From a virus: a stretch of DNA of 25,455 nt. Shown one piece after another: positions 14,101 through 20,978 of this stretch. Below the pieces are notes generated by a model that saw only the letters and a program-made list of their open reading frames with translations, searched no databases and was not told the origin of the DNA. Numbering within the stretch: position 1 is the first letter of the stretch; each line of letters opens with the position of its first letter. Location: IMG/VR virus record IMGVR_UViG_3300043331_000745, positions 1 to 25,455 of that record; one strand, written 5' to 3'. A program made the position numbers and the translations under genes.

Positions 14101-15534
14101 TTCGCGGCGACGTTCCAGACGGCCAGCGAGGGGGCCCGCTCGAGTCTTGAGGCGTTGAAGGAGGCCAACGAAGCTCTCGGCAAGTTCGGGGAGTCGATCG
14201 GCCGCATCACCCCCGGGCTAATCAACATGAACGGGACGATCAACACCTCATCGGTGGCTGGTCGGCAGTTGGCGACGGCGGTATTGGACACCGCGAAGTC
14301 GTTTGACCAACTGTTCGGTGCAACCGTGACCACCCTGCAGCAGCAGGGTGTGCAGATGCCGCAGGCGTTCGGTCAGGCTGCGGCGGCGACGTTGCAGTAC
14401 CGCGAGAATCTGATTCAGACGGCGGTGGCGCACGGCGCGACCCGCTCCGAAGCCGAAGCGTTGGTCAACACGTATTTCAAGTTCCCGCCGGAGATCGCAA
14501 CCACGTTCTCCCAGCCGGGGATGTTGGAGGCGATGGCCAACGCCCTCGGGTTGAAGGTCAGTGTCAACGACATCCCGGGCGACAAGGAAGTTCGGGTGTC
14601 GTCGCCGATGACCCCGGCGTTGATCGCGCAGCTCGACGCTTTGGGGTTGAAGGTCACCCAAATCCCGGGGACCAAGGACGTCGTTATCACAGCGAAGGAC
14701 GAAGTCACCCCGGCTATCGGCGCGATTGTGGGGAAGACCTACACCGCGTCGATCAACGTTGCCACCCCGAACGCGGCGGCGCAGGACGCCAACCTGACCA
14801 ATGTGGCCCGGCCGCGGGACCAGGTCGACACCGTCCAAACCCCGAACGCGGGGGCGGTCGACTCGCAACTCACGAACGTCGCCCGCCCCCGCGACCAGGT
14901 CGACAACGTGCAAGCCCCGAACGCCGGGGCGGTCGACTCGCAGTTGAACAACGTCGCCCGCGACCGCACCGTCACCATCACCGTCGGTGTCCGCATGGGC
15001 ACCGTCGCCACCGGGTCGGTCACCCTGTCCGCCGGCGGTATCGCGTTCCCCTTCACCATCCCCTACATCGGGCTCGCCAAGGGCGGCGTAATCAACCGCT
15101 ACGACCGCGGCGGCGTCGAACCCGTCAGTTCCCGCCGGAATCTGCGGCCGCTGCCAGGCGGCACACCCAGGGTGGTGCCCCCGGGTGCGTGGCGGATCAT
15201 CGGGGACAACCCTCGGGTGCCGGAGTCCTACATCCCCTGGGAACGCAACAAGCGCACCGCGAAGCTGCTCGAGACCACCGCTAACGCTCTCGGGTTCGGT
15301 GTGGTGCCCATGGCCAACGGCGGAGTGCATTCCGCTGTCCGCACTCCTCAAGGTGGCAGCCCGGCAGCCTCGACGCAGGTGGTGTCGAACGCTGAGGTGG
15401 TCGCCGAGCTCCGCGCCACCCGCGACCTGATTGAGCGCCGCGGGGTGGGCACGTCGCAGATTGTGGTGGAGGACCGCTCCGGCGACCCGATTGAGACCGC
15501 CAGGCAAACCCGCCTCGCGATGCGCCTCGCCTAA
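11101..15534 (+). CDS. Tape measure protein
   Basis: This 1477-residue protein is by far the longest here and is the tail length ruler. Using the usual relation of about 0.15 nm per residue, it predicts a tail near 220 nm. Residues 1-220 are charged helical coiled coil (A-L-E-K-A-V-Q-Q-L-Q-R-L-G-R-E-A). A hydrophobic stretch near 228-275 (V-G-L-F-P-I-I-A-A-A-I-V-G) may aid membrane passage. A long Ala/Gly-rich helical middle follows, with three 25-residue repeats at about 1222-1296 and a C-terminal K-G-G-V-I-N-R-Y-D-R-G-G-V and G-A-W-R-I-I-G-D-N-P, as is common in tape measures. No lysozyme or peptidase motif was seen. The ATG at 11101 is preferred over GTG 11098 because of spacing from GGAGG. 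It lies between the chaperones and the tail tip genes. Confidence 0.95.
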   Translation: MSGNELRYKVIFDAMTAALEKAVQQLQRLGREADQLDRKDVNIDVDVDTAKAEAKIGYLAKTIQARLQSALRAIPDIDVDADVTDAQRKLAGLAARMKALSDAKIGVDMDEAEALRDIEIIRTELRRLSTESAEIDVRVDSGKALAELEAIAAAVNKNDQRFVEFQKTVANTQREFDAAARAAEKTAAATEKIRLKRVADEAREASREIVNIDRNVQAMRGRLTEVQKVMLAVVGLFPIIAAAIVGLPAAFMALATPIAAVALGVEGIKAAVAPLADEFARMQEFVSAAFEQGLAPAVANIAGMMSGLTEILGETAERMSLVAFAISEVVSEGSQGLDDLFQSMNNINDVIGIMAPGMADLVANFLSLARAGTEAMIPFAAMFNQVGETWTRVIDQMNSTGSVEAAVLGLLQLFAALLDVLAPLTALGAQFMAVLGPPLAAALLAVSAVLQPLVAAFAQLPTVLQTAIAAALMFRAVMAILGRSLDGTKKSAAEAGQAMAKSAQATQQAAQATQTAATRMDGIRASLTGVATAYRTGAQAGQTFGAQVAASASQAAAALSNTLVGGAERAGRAVIRLGESFVALGQTFSRVGSGSLFAGFEKSLIAGEQAVARLGSAIASGVRAVDTGMAAMGRAVATGVNAAGDALMRLPELGGRAMDALVNTTVRGAAALNSGLNRAFDGVVNGARAIHTGLDSAVGAVGRFVTSGNQLSTVMNAAGNVARSFGTTMSNLGVSLGTGLAGAVQRIPVVVDAATGAFTRFSGVVGGVARGAVAGMSSAVSGLMGALGGPWGAAITGATVLLGIWGQQQQEAAQKAAQHKAAVDALASALQQSNGAITANVEALAAKQAEEAGLIKSSQALGISARDLTLAITGQGNAYQDVMAHVKAAVTAQDGFAVGINASTVALNAANPGLVQLAKSLGLVTTETLQTGAGIKTAADRFKEAQESAKRMDEAMRGAAASFGPVAAAADASQRSTMAWATAMKTLGESTSTTKEKIDGFAATFQTASEGARSSLEALKEANEALGKFGESIGRITPGLINMNGTINTSSVAGRQLATAVLDTAKSFDQLFGATVTTLQQQGVQMPQAFGQAAAATLQYRENLIQTAVAHGATRSEAEALVNTYFKFPPEIATTFSQPGMLEAMANALGLKVSVNDIPGDKEVRVSSPMTPALIAQLDALGLKVTQIPGTKDVVITAKDEVTPAIGAIVGKTYTASINVATPNAAAQDANLTNVARPRDQVDTVQTPNAGAVDSQLTNVARPRDQVDNVQAPNAGAVDSQLNNVARDRTVTITVGVRMGTVATGSVTLSAGGIAFPFTIPYIGLAKGGVINRYDRGGVEPVSSRRNLRPLPGGTPRVVPPGAWRIIGDNPRVPESYIPWERNKRTAKLLETTANALGFGVVPMANGGVHSAVRTPQGGSPAASTQVVSNAEVVAELRATRDLIERRGVGTSQIVVEDRSGDPIETARQTRLAMRLA
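14764..14988 (+). repeat. Three tandem 75-bp repeats in the tape measure gene
   Basis: Three consecutive 25-residue units share P-N-A-x-A-x-D-x-x-L-x-N-V-A-R. The first two continue P-R-D-Q-V-D-x-V-Q; the third diverges after V-A-R-D-R. The DNA is similarly repeated. Such units could change tape length by slippage. Confidence 0.85.
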
Positions 15535-15570
15535 CTAGCTCCCCTTCCCCTTGTCTACTCGGAGGTCCCT

Positions 15571-15996
15571 ATGTCGGCGACGGACGCCCGCGAAGTGCTC
15601 ATCCTCAACAGCCAATTCGGGGGCGGCGCGACAACGTGGGCGCCCGCAACCTGGTTCGTCGCGCTGTCCACCACAACCCCAAACGACGACGGATCCAACT
15701 TCACCCCACCATCCGGCGGGTCCTACGCCCGGGTATCGAAAACAAACAACACCACTAACTGGGGCGCCACCGCCACCACCGACGGCTCCGGCGTCACCTC
15801 CTGCAAGAACGCCACCGCCATCACCTTCCCCACCCCAACAGCAGACTGGGGAGTCATCACCCACGCCGGGCTATACACCGCATCCTCCGGCGGCACCCCC
15901 GAGTACGTGATCGAACTGGACACCCCAATCACGGTGCGGAACGGGAACACCCCCGTCGAGTTCGCCATCAACCAGCTGGTCATCACCTGCTCCTGA
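15571..15996 (+). CDS. Minor structural protein, phage tail beta-sandwich family
   Basis: This 141-residue protein has T-W-F-V-A-L-S-T-T-T-P, then P-S-G-G-S-Y-A-R-V-S-K-T-N-N-T-T-N-W, A-I-T-F-P-T-P-T-A-D-W-G-V-I-T-H-A-G-L-Y and a C-terminal V-E-F-A-I-N-Q-L. This order (V-A-L-S-T, Y-A-R-V, N-W, F-P, W-G) is a recurrent virion protein domain of actinophages and other siphoviruses, likely a tail-tip or fibre component. ATG 15571 follows CGGAGG. A distant relative by pattern is at 23101-23574. Coming immediately after the tape measure it may associate with the distal tail. Its exact place in the virion is unknown. Confidence 0.72.
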   Translation: MSATDAREVLILNSQFGGGATTWAPATWFVALSTTTPNDDGSNFTPPSGGSYARVSKTNNTTNWGATATTDGSGVTSCKNATAITFPTPTADWGVITHAGLYTASSGGTPEYVIELDTPITVRNGNTPVEFAINQLVITCS

Positions 15997-16009
15997 CCAG
16001 CAGGTCAGG
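15992..16009 (+). terminator. Hairpin overlapping the stop codon
   Basis: CCTGACC (15992-15998), loop AGCA, GGTCAGG (16003-16009) forms a perfect 7-bp stem that includes the stop codon TGA at 15994-15996. Only a weak T-containing sequence follows. It may be a weak terminator, a translational uncoupling element or an RNA-stability hairpin. Confidence 0.45.
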
Positions 16010-16038
16010 GCTTTACTTGCGGATAGGACGGGGAACCG

Positions 16039-17673
16039 GTGGCGATTGAGCTCCGTCAAGCCGCGCAGAACGCGAAGCACTCCGGGCAGGGCCGGACGTG
16101 CACAGTCACCTTCGATGAGCGCACCAAACAGTCCTCAACGATCATGCTGTTCATCGCGGTGTCGTCGGGGAACGTGAACATCGCCATCGACGACGTCAAC
16201 TTTGAACACACCCGCACCCGCTCCCAGGGTGATTTGACGTTGGCGCACTACCGGCGGGGCAACGCAACCCCGATGGACTCCGTCACCGTCCGGATCAACA
16301 AGTCCCGGTCGTTTGAAGTCATCGCGATGGAGTACACCGGGATCCGGCTGGACGCCGCCCTCGACAAATCCGTCTCCACGTCTCGGCGGGACAACCGGTG
16401 CGACTCCGGCACCTCCGCCACCTCCACCCAAGCCGAAAGCTTGGTCATCGCGGGGATCGCCAACTTGCGCAACTCGTGTCGCCAGTCCGGGTTCACCGGC
16501 GGACTGACCCGCCTGTTCGACCAGGTCACCCCCGACGTGGACGGCGACGTCGACCGGATCCGCATGACGGTCCACCAGTACATCGCCTCGAGCACAGGCC
16601 AGTTCCGGCTGCGGGGGAACCTGTCCTCCCACCGCGACTGGGCTGGGATTTTAGCGGTCTACAAGGGCGCCAGTACGGGCCCGGCCCGGTTCAGCGCGGT
16701 CAACACCGACGACGACCACCACACGATCCGCATGGGTGGTGTGGGGGTGTTGACGGCGTTTGGGCCGCTCCAAGCCACCGCCACCACCCCGGCCAGCATC
16801 GTCACCGGCGGCAGCGCCGACATGTGGCCGTTCGACTACCAGTACGCCCTGAACAACCGCCGCATGTTGATCGGTGTCGGCACCGACTACCGGGTGTTGG
16901 ACGCCGAAGGGTTGAACGGGTGGCAGATGCGCACCTCGGACTCCGACCAGCCGCTGGCGGACGGCGCGGTCCGCGGCGTCGACCTCATGTCGGCCCGGCA
17001 AATCCTGTTCAACATCGCCACCCTGCCCCACGGCGGCACCACCGAGGCAATCGAGGCGTCGCTTCGGACGCTGTACGACACGCTGATCCCGTCCCGCAAC
17101 CAAGACTGGGAACTGGTGTGGCGTCACCCCGGGCAGGGTGTGCGGATGCTGCGGTGCCGCCCCATCGACCTGATTAGGGGCATGGACGCCAAACGGGTGC
17201 TGCTGCAGGACCAAAAGTTCGCGCTCAGGGCGGTTGACCCGCGCCATTACAGCCCCCTCGCCTATGCGGTCCAACTGACGGTGTCCGACGAAACAGCCAC
17301 CGTCGTCAACGAGGTCACCACCGAAGGCACCGCACCCGCCTACCCCGTCATCCGTGCGGTCGCGAACGAAACCATCACCCGCCTCGAGCTCATCAACGAC
17401 TCCGCCGATGTGGCGTTCGACTTGAAAACCACCGTCGGCTCCGGGTCGGTGGTGGTCGCCGACATGGACTCGAGGGTGCGTTCCACCGGGACGTCACCGG
17501 TCACCGTCGACGGCGTCTCCAAGTACGGGGCGTGGCAGTTCCCCCGCGCCAGTTTCTACCTCGCCCCGAACCCCGAGGCGGAGGACGGCATCAACCAGCT
17601 GCGGGTGCACACCGAACCGGTAGGAGCGGACGTGGACGTCACCCTCGAGTTCCGGCACACCTACTATGGCTGA
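16039..17673 (+). CDS. Distal tail protein (Dit-like) with extra N-terminal domain
   Basis: This 544-residue protein likely forms the ring between tail tube and baseplate. The C-terminal part (about 210-544) has the Dit layout: an early tail-tube-like domain (Y-R-V-L-D-A-E-G-L-N-G-W-Q-M-R, then L-M-S-A-R-Q-I-L-F-N), W-E-L-V-W-R-H-P-G, R-P-I-D-L, and a galectin-like C-domain ending V-D-V-T-L-E-F-R-H-T-Y-Y-G. The first 208 residues are a separate beta-sandwich (C-T-V-T-F-D-E-R and V-I-A-M-E-Y-T-G-I, with A-E-S-L-V-I-A-G-I), similar in pattern to carbohydrate-binding or adhesion domains and absent from minimal Dits. GTG 16039 follows GGACGGGG. The stop lies eight bases inside the next gene. Receptor recognition by the N-domain is inference. 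Confidence 0.75.
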   Translation: MAIELRQAAQNAKHSGQGRTCTVTFDERTKQSSTIMLFIAVSSGNVNIAIDDVNFEHTRTRSQGDLTLAHYRRGNATPMDSVTVRINKSRSFEVIAMEYTGIRLDAALDKSVSTSRRDNRCDSGTSATSTQAESLVIAGIANLRNSCRQSGFTGGLTRLFDQVTPDVDGDVDRIRMTVHQYIASSTGQFRLRGNLSSHRDWAGILAVYKGASTGPARFSAVNTDDDHHTIRMGGVGVLTAFGPLQATATTPASIVTGGSADMWPFDYQYALNNRRMLIGVGTDYRVLDAEGLNGWQMRTSDSDQPLADGAVRGVDLMSARQILFNIATLPHGGTTEAIEASLRTLYDTLIPSRNQDWELVWRHPGQGVRMLRCRPIDLIRGMDAKRVLLQDQKFALRAVDPRHYSPLAYAVQLTVSDETATVVNEVTTEGTAPAYPVIRAVANETITRLELINDSADVAFDLKTTVGSGSVVVADMDSRVRSTGTSPVTVDGVSKYGAWQFPRASFYLAPNPEAEDGINQLRVHTEPVGADVDVTLEFRHTYYG

Positions 17674-18733
17674 GTACGAGCTGGTGTGCGTGGCGCGTAT
17701 CCCGCAAGCCAACACCGCGCCGTTCCTGTTCGAAATCGACCCCATCGACTTCGACTCCCTGCAATGGGTGGATGAACTCAACCAACCCCAGCAGCTCGAC
17801 GTGCAGTGCCTCGTGTCGAAAATGACGTTGCCGGTGCGGCAACGCCTACAGAACCTCGCCGAGTTGGCCACCGAACTGTGGCTGTACCGCGACGGCATCC
17901 ACGTTTTCGCTGGCCCACTGGTCGGGTGGGAAGCACAAGACAGCGACCGGCTCACCCTCCACGCCCGCGGGCTGCTGTTCTACCTGCGGTGGATGGTCGT
18001 CGACGAAGACCTCACCTTCACCGGCGACGACATGTTCACCATCGCGGCCAGCCTGATCGACCAGTGGCAGGACTTGGAGTTTGGGAACTTCGGCATCGAA
18101 ACCGGCAACGTCGGCCTGTCCGGGGCCACCGCCGACTCGGCGTATGTGAAAACCGAGTTTCCGTTTGTGTTGCCGGCTCTGGAGGAGCTGTCAAAGTCGG
18201 GTGACGGGTTCGACTTTGAGGTTGACCCGGCGTCGCGGAACCTGCGGCTGTGGTACCCAAAAGCCGGGGTTGACCGGTCCGTCGGTGACGACGCCATTGT
18301 GTTCGACGCGTCGAACATCGAATCCCGCACCGTGAAGTGCTCCGCCGGGCCCGACGACTTGGCTTCGGCCGCGCTGGTGACATCCACTGACACCGAGCAG
18401 GGAACCCTGTTCAGCGCGTACATCAGCGAGGACCTTCTGGTCACCTTCGGCCGGTCCGCGATCGCGCAGAACCTCGACAAGGTCACCGACATCACCCTGC
18501 TGGATCAGGCCGCCGAACAACTCAGCAACAGCCGCCGCGTGGCGCTGCTGGTGCCCGGCCCCACCACCCGGGTCACCGCCGACACCGACCTGTCCCGCTA
18601 CCAGGTGGGTGACACCGTGTTCTACGACCTGCACGACACCCTCGAAATCTCGGGGCCGTTCCGAGTCCGGAAACGCACCGTTGACGTCGCTGACCAAGGC
18701 GGCCGGGAACGCGCCGGCCACGAGTTCGTCTAG
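17666..18733 (+). CDS. Baseplate hub / minor tail protein, ReqiPepy6 Gp37-like
   Basis: This 355-residue protein shows the siphovirus Gp37-like layout: beta-rich N-domain (L-W-L-Y-R-D-G-I-H-V-F-A-G-P-L-V-G-W), L-T-L-H-A-R-G-L-L-F-Y-L, an aromatic and acidic middle, G-D-G-F-D-F-E-V-D-P, and a C-terminal domain with L-S-R-Y-Q-V-G-D-T-V and I-S-G-P-F-R-V-R-K-R. Such proteins form the tail hub after Dit, equivalent to the N-terminal part of Tal or gp27-type hubs. It overlaps the Dit gene by eight bases (ATGGCTGA), indicating coupled translation. No peptidase or lysozyme domain is attached. The family call is from recalled pattern and order. Confidence 0.78.
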   Translation: MAEYELVCVARIPQANTAPFLFEIDPIDFDSLQWVDELNQPQQLDVQCLVSKMTLPVRQRLQNLAELATELWLYRDGIHVFAGPLVGWEAQDSDRLTLHARGLLFYLRWMVVDEDLTFTGDDMFTIAASLIDQWQDLEFGNFGIETGNVGLSGATADSAYVKTEFPFVLPALEELSKSGDGFDFEVDPASRNLRLWYPKAGVDRSVGDDAIVFDASNIESRTVKCSAGPDDLASAALVTSTDTEQGTLFSAYISEDLLVTFGRSAIAQNLDKVTDITLLDQAAEQLSNSRRVALLVPGPTTRVTADTDLSRYQVGDTVFYDLHDTLEISGPFRVRKRTVDVADQGGRERAGHEFV

Positions 18734-18745
18734 GAGGGGTCGACG

Positions 18746-19303
18746 GTGGGCACTGAACGTCGCGACCCGCCGCTCGAGCAGATGGTCGCCGAAACCGCCC
18801 GCCGCACGGCCGACCTCCGCAACACCGCGCTGCAACGCATCGCGCAAAAAGGCGGGCAAATCATCGACCGGCAGCACGGGGTGACTTCCTCCAACGTCAC
18901 CGGCACCGGCACATCGTTCTCAACAGCCGTGGTGGTGCTCAACTCGTCGACGATGACGTTCTACGCGGGCCGCGCCTACTACGTGTACTGCCCCAACATC
19001 GGGCTGTTCCAAGACGCCCCCACGATTGGGGCGATGGCCGCGCAAATCACCTACACCGACGACGGTTCTGCCCCCACACCGGGCGACTTCCTGGCGTGCC
19101 AGTCACAATGCGTCACACCATCCTCCGACTTCGTCGCATCGGTCAGTTTGGGTAAAACGTTCTTCCCCGGCTCCACCGTCACGATGCGAACCCAACTGTC
19201 GTTTTGGCGAGTCATCACCGCAGGCTCATCCCGCGGTGGGGCCTGGCAGGCAGACGGCGCCGGCATCGAGTTGATGTGCTTCGACATGGGGACCGAGGTA
19301 TGA
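18746..19303 (+). CDS. Minor tail protein
   Basis: This 185-residue protein begins with an amphipathic helix (L-E-Q-M-V-A-E-T-A-R-R-T-A-D-L-R) likely to anchor it to the hub. A beta-sandwich follows with T-M-T-F-Y-A-G-R-A-Y-Y-V-Y and F-W-R-V-I-T-A-G-S-S-R-G-G. An N-terminal helix plus beta domain is typical of small side proteins at siphovirus tail tips. The GTG at 18746 has AGGAGG at 18732-18737. The stop overlaps the next ATG (ATGA). No enzymatic motif is seen. Confidence 0.72.
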   Translation: MGTERRDPPLEQMVAETARRTADLRNTALQRIAQKGGQIIDRQHGVTSSNVTGTGTSFSTAVVVLNSSTMTFYAGRAYYVYCPNIGLFQDAPTIGAMAAQITYTDDGSAPTPGDFLACQSQCVTPSSDFVASVSLGKTFFPGSTVTMRTQLSFWRVITAGSSRGGAWQADGAGIELMCFDMGTEV

Positions 19304-19752
19304 GCCGCATCGGCCGCGACGACATCCACTTGGACCGGCTAGCCGAGGAGATCGGCGACGCCGCTGGCGAGCCGGTCGCTTTGACCGTTGTGGACGGCGA
19401 ACTCACCGTCACTGACATCACCGGGCGGCCCGTCGACATCGACGAAGGTGTGGTCGCCGACATCGTCGCGAAGCACGACCCAACCCCGGCGCCGACCCCC
19501 ATCGAAACCCTGGCCGCCGCCCTCGAGTCCGACGCGGCGGTGGAGGACAAGCTGGCCGCGGTCGCCGTGTGGGCCCGCGCCGAAGCCGACCAGGCCGCCC
19601 GCCCCACACCGACCATTGGGAGGCGCCCCGATGCCAGTGACATCCGTCCAGGCAGTCAGCAGATACTTCGCCCCGGGCCTGTCGAAGGTGTACTGGGTGC
19701 CAACCCTGTCGACACCCCACCTACCAACCCGCGCCGAACTGGCCGCCGGTAA
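19300..19752 (+). CDS. Hypothetical tail-associated protein, 3' end overlapping the second major tail protein gene
   Basis: The 150-residue frame starts in an ATGA overlap. Residues 1-110 look like a genuine acidic helical protein (L-D-R-L-A-E-E-I-G-D-A-A, V-D-I-D-E-G-V-V-A-D-I-V, A-A-V-A-V-W-A-R-A-E). The last 40 residues are read out of frame through the start of the paralogous major tail protein gene and are Pro/Gly/Arg rich without clear structure. This suggests the original stop was lost when the paralogue was inserted or that the overlap evolved later. It may be a hub-bound accessory; no function is recognised. Confidence 0.6.
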   Translation: MSRIGRDDIHLDRLAEEIGDAAGEPVALTVVDGELTVTDITGRPVDIDEGVVADIVAKHDPTPAPTPIETLAAALESDAAVEDKLAAVAVWARAEADQAARPTPTIGRRPDASDIRPGSQQILRPGPVEGVLGANPVDTPPTNPRRTGRR

Positions 19753-20113
19753 AGACCTCACCGCCGAGCTCGCCGAAACATCCGGGTGGCAGATGACGTC
19801 AGAGGAAATCGACGTCCCACCCGACATGGGCACGTACTTCGCGCACAAAATCCCCGGGTGGCGCATGGTCGACGAATCGACGTTGACGTTCTACGCCGGC
19901 GACGACGGCTCCGACATCCGCACCCTCATCAACACCCTCGACGAGGGCTACATCTGTTGGCTCGACGGCGGCGACGTCGAGGGCTACCCGCTGCACGTGT
20001 TCCCGGTGACGGTCCGGTCGAGGGGAGTGACCCGGGGCGAGGCGGCGGGGTTGATTGTCGTGTCGTTCTCTGTGACGTCGGAGCCAATCGAAACTACAGC
20101 GCCAGCGCTCTGA
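19631..20113 (+). CDS. Second major tail protein paralogue
   Basis: This 160-residue protein is a clear diverged copy of the major tail protein at 8843-9334. Shared landmarks in the same order are Q-A-x-S/T-R-Y-F, K-x-Y-x-x-P, P-T-R-A-E, A-G-x-D-L, G-W, M/F-G-T-x-F, I-P-G, L-T-x-Y, G-Y-I-x-W-L-D-G-G-D, and a C-terminal F-x-V-T/I-T strand. The ATG has GGGAGG about eight bases upstream (19617-19622). It begins inside the preceding frame and sits beyond Dit and hub genes, away from the chaperone and tape measure. It could be an alternative tube subunit, a terminal ring or a displaced duplicate under drift; an uninterrupted frame and good ribosome site favour expression. Confidence 0.85.
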   Translation: MPVTSVQAVSRYFAPGLSKVYWVPTLSTPHLPTRAELAAGKDLTAELAETSGWQMTSEEIDVPPDMGTYFAHKIPGWRMVDESTLTFYAGDDGSDIRTLINTLDEGYICWLDGGDVEGYPLHVFPVTVRSRGVTRGEAAGLIVVSFSVTSEPIETTAPAL

Positions 20114-20143
20114 CCCAACAACTGAACATTGGGGGGGAACGTT

Positions 20144-20401
20144 GTGCATCTCGGGGAGTGGGTGTCGACCCTCGGCCCGACTGGATTAGTGGCAGTCGGG
20201 GTACTCATGGTGTTGCTGGGCTGGCTGGTGCCGGTCCGGAGCGTGAAAGCTTTAGAACGAGACCGTGACCATTGGCGCAGTGTCGCGTTGAAAGCCTTGG
20301 GACACACGGAGCAGCTGATGCCAGGCGCCGAGATCGCCATGCAAGTCACCAAAGCCCTGTCGGGTGCGGTGGGGATACCACCTGAGGAGCCGCCGGGATG
20401 A
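20144..20401 (+). CDS. Small single-pass membrane protein
   Basis: This 85-residue protein has one transmembrane helix near residues 10-29 (L-G-P-T-G-L-V-A-V-G-V-L-M-V-L-L-G-W) followed by a basic soluble helix (S-V-K-A-L-E-R-D-R-D-H-W-R). The GTG at 20144 is chosen because a G-rich ribosome site (20131-20137) precedes it; a TTG at 20129 would lie before that site. The layout resembles small lysis-module membrane proteins in actinophages, possibly a holin accessory or spanin-like protein, but no specific family is assigned. Ends in an ATGA overlap with the next gene. Confidence 0.72.
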   Translation: MHLGEWVSTLGPTGLVAVGVLMVLLGWLVPVRSVKALERDRDHWRSVALKALGHTEQLMPGAEIAMQVTKALSGAVGIPPEEPPG

Positions 20402-20586
20402 GATGGTTCTGGCACTGGTGGCTGCGGCGACCCGACACGACCGCCGAAGAACTCCTCAAGGAACTCGAGGACCGCGACGAGCACATGCAGGAGCTCGGGG
20501 CGGAACTGCGCCGCGTGCGGGCCCGGAACCACTTCTCTGACCTTGTGAACGAAGCCATCCACCACGCCGCGAGGGGGGCGCAGTGA
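20398..20586 (+). CDS. Small charged protein with aromatic N-terminus
   Basis: This 62-residue protein starts M-R-W-F-W-H-W-W-L-R-R, an aromatic-basic cap suited to the membrane interface. A long acidic and basic helix follows (A-E-E-L-L-K-E-L-E-D-R-D-E-H-M-Q-E-L) and the ending N-H-F-S-D-L-V-N-E-A. Such proteins occur beside endolysin and holin genes of actinophages with no known function. The gene is tiled by ATGA at its start and GTGA at its end. A lysis-regulation role is inference. Confidence 0.75.
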   Translation: MRWFWHWWLRRPDTTAEELLKELEDRDEHMQELGAELRRVRARNHFSDLVNEAIHHAARGAQ

Positions 20587-20978
20587 GTGTCGTTTTCTAC
20601 CTCGCTGGGTCGTTGCTGATCCTGCTGTCCGCGGCGATCGGTGTGGCGTCGGTGGTGGTGCACGCGCGGGTGCCGTGGCGCACCTCCGAGATGGGCCGCC
20701 ACCTCATGTACTACATGACCGTGGTGGCCGCCATCCTGTCGCTGTCCGCGATTTCCGTTGTCCAGAAAATCGCGGAGGCTGTCGCCGCGGGTGACCTCCT
20801 GGACGTCGCTGAAAAGGCCGCCGCCGGGCTGCCTCTGTGGTTCCTGATGTTGCGGCTCGGTCTATACCTGGCGCTGCCGCTGGTGATGGGGCAGCGGCTG
20901 AAGCTGCAGCTGCAGGCGCAACGGGAGGAACGGGTCCGTCTCGCGCAGATTCGGCGGGAACTCGAGCAGCAGCAGTGA
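20583..20978 (+). CDS. Multi-pass membrane protein, holin or lysis-accessory candidate
   Basis: This 131-residue product has three or so hydrophobic helices (about residues 5-26, 41-62 and 84-103), a conserved-looking loop V-P-W-R-T-S-E-M-G-R-H-L-M-Y-Y-M, and a charged C-terminal helix (Q-R-E-E-R-V-R-L-A-Q-I-R-R-E-L-E). Similar proteins in actinophage lysis regions are called holins or membrane proteins. The GTG start overlaps the previous stop (GTGA), and the stop overlaps the next GTG. The smaller two-helix protein at 21836 is an equally good or better holin candidate, so function stays open. Confidence 0.72.
   Translation: MSVVFYLAGSLLILLSAAIGVASVVVHARVPWRTSEMGRHLMYYMTVVAAILSLSAISVVQKIAEAVAAGDLLDVAEKAAAGLPLWFLMLRLGLYLALPLVMGQRLKLQLQAQREERVRLAQIRRELEQQQ

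Noticed and set aside
14248-15507. 419-codon - strand open frame opposite the tape measure gene
   Set aside because: The product mirrors the tape measure repeats in antisense and shows no domain pattern; no ribosome site or operon context.
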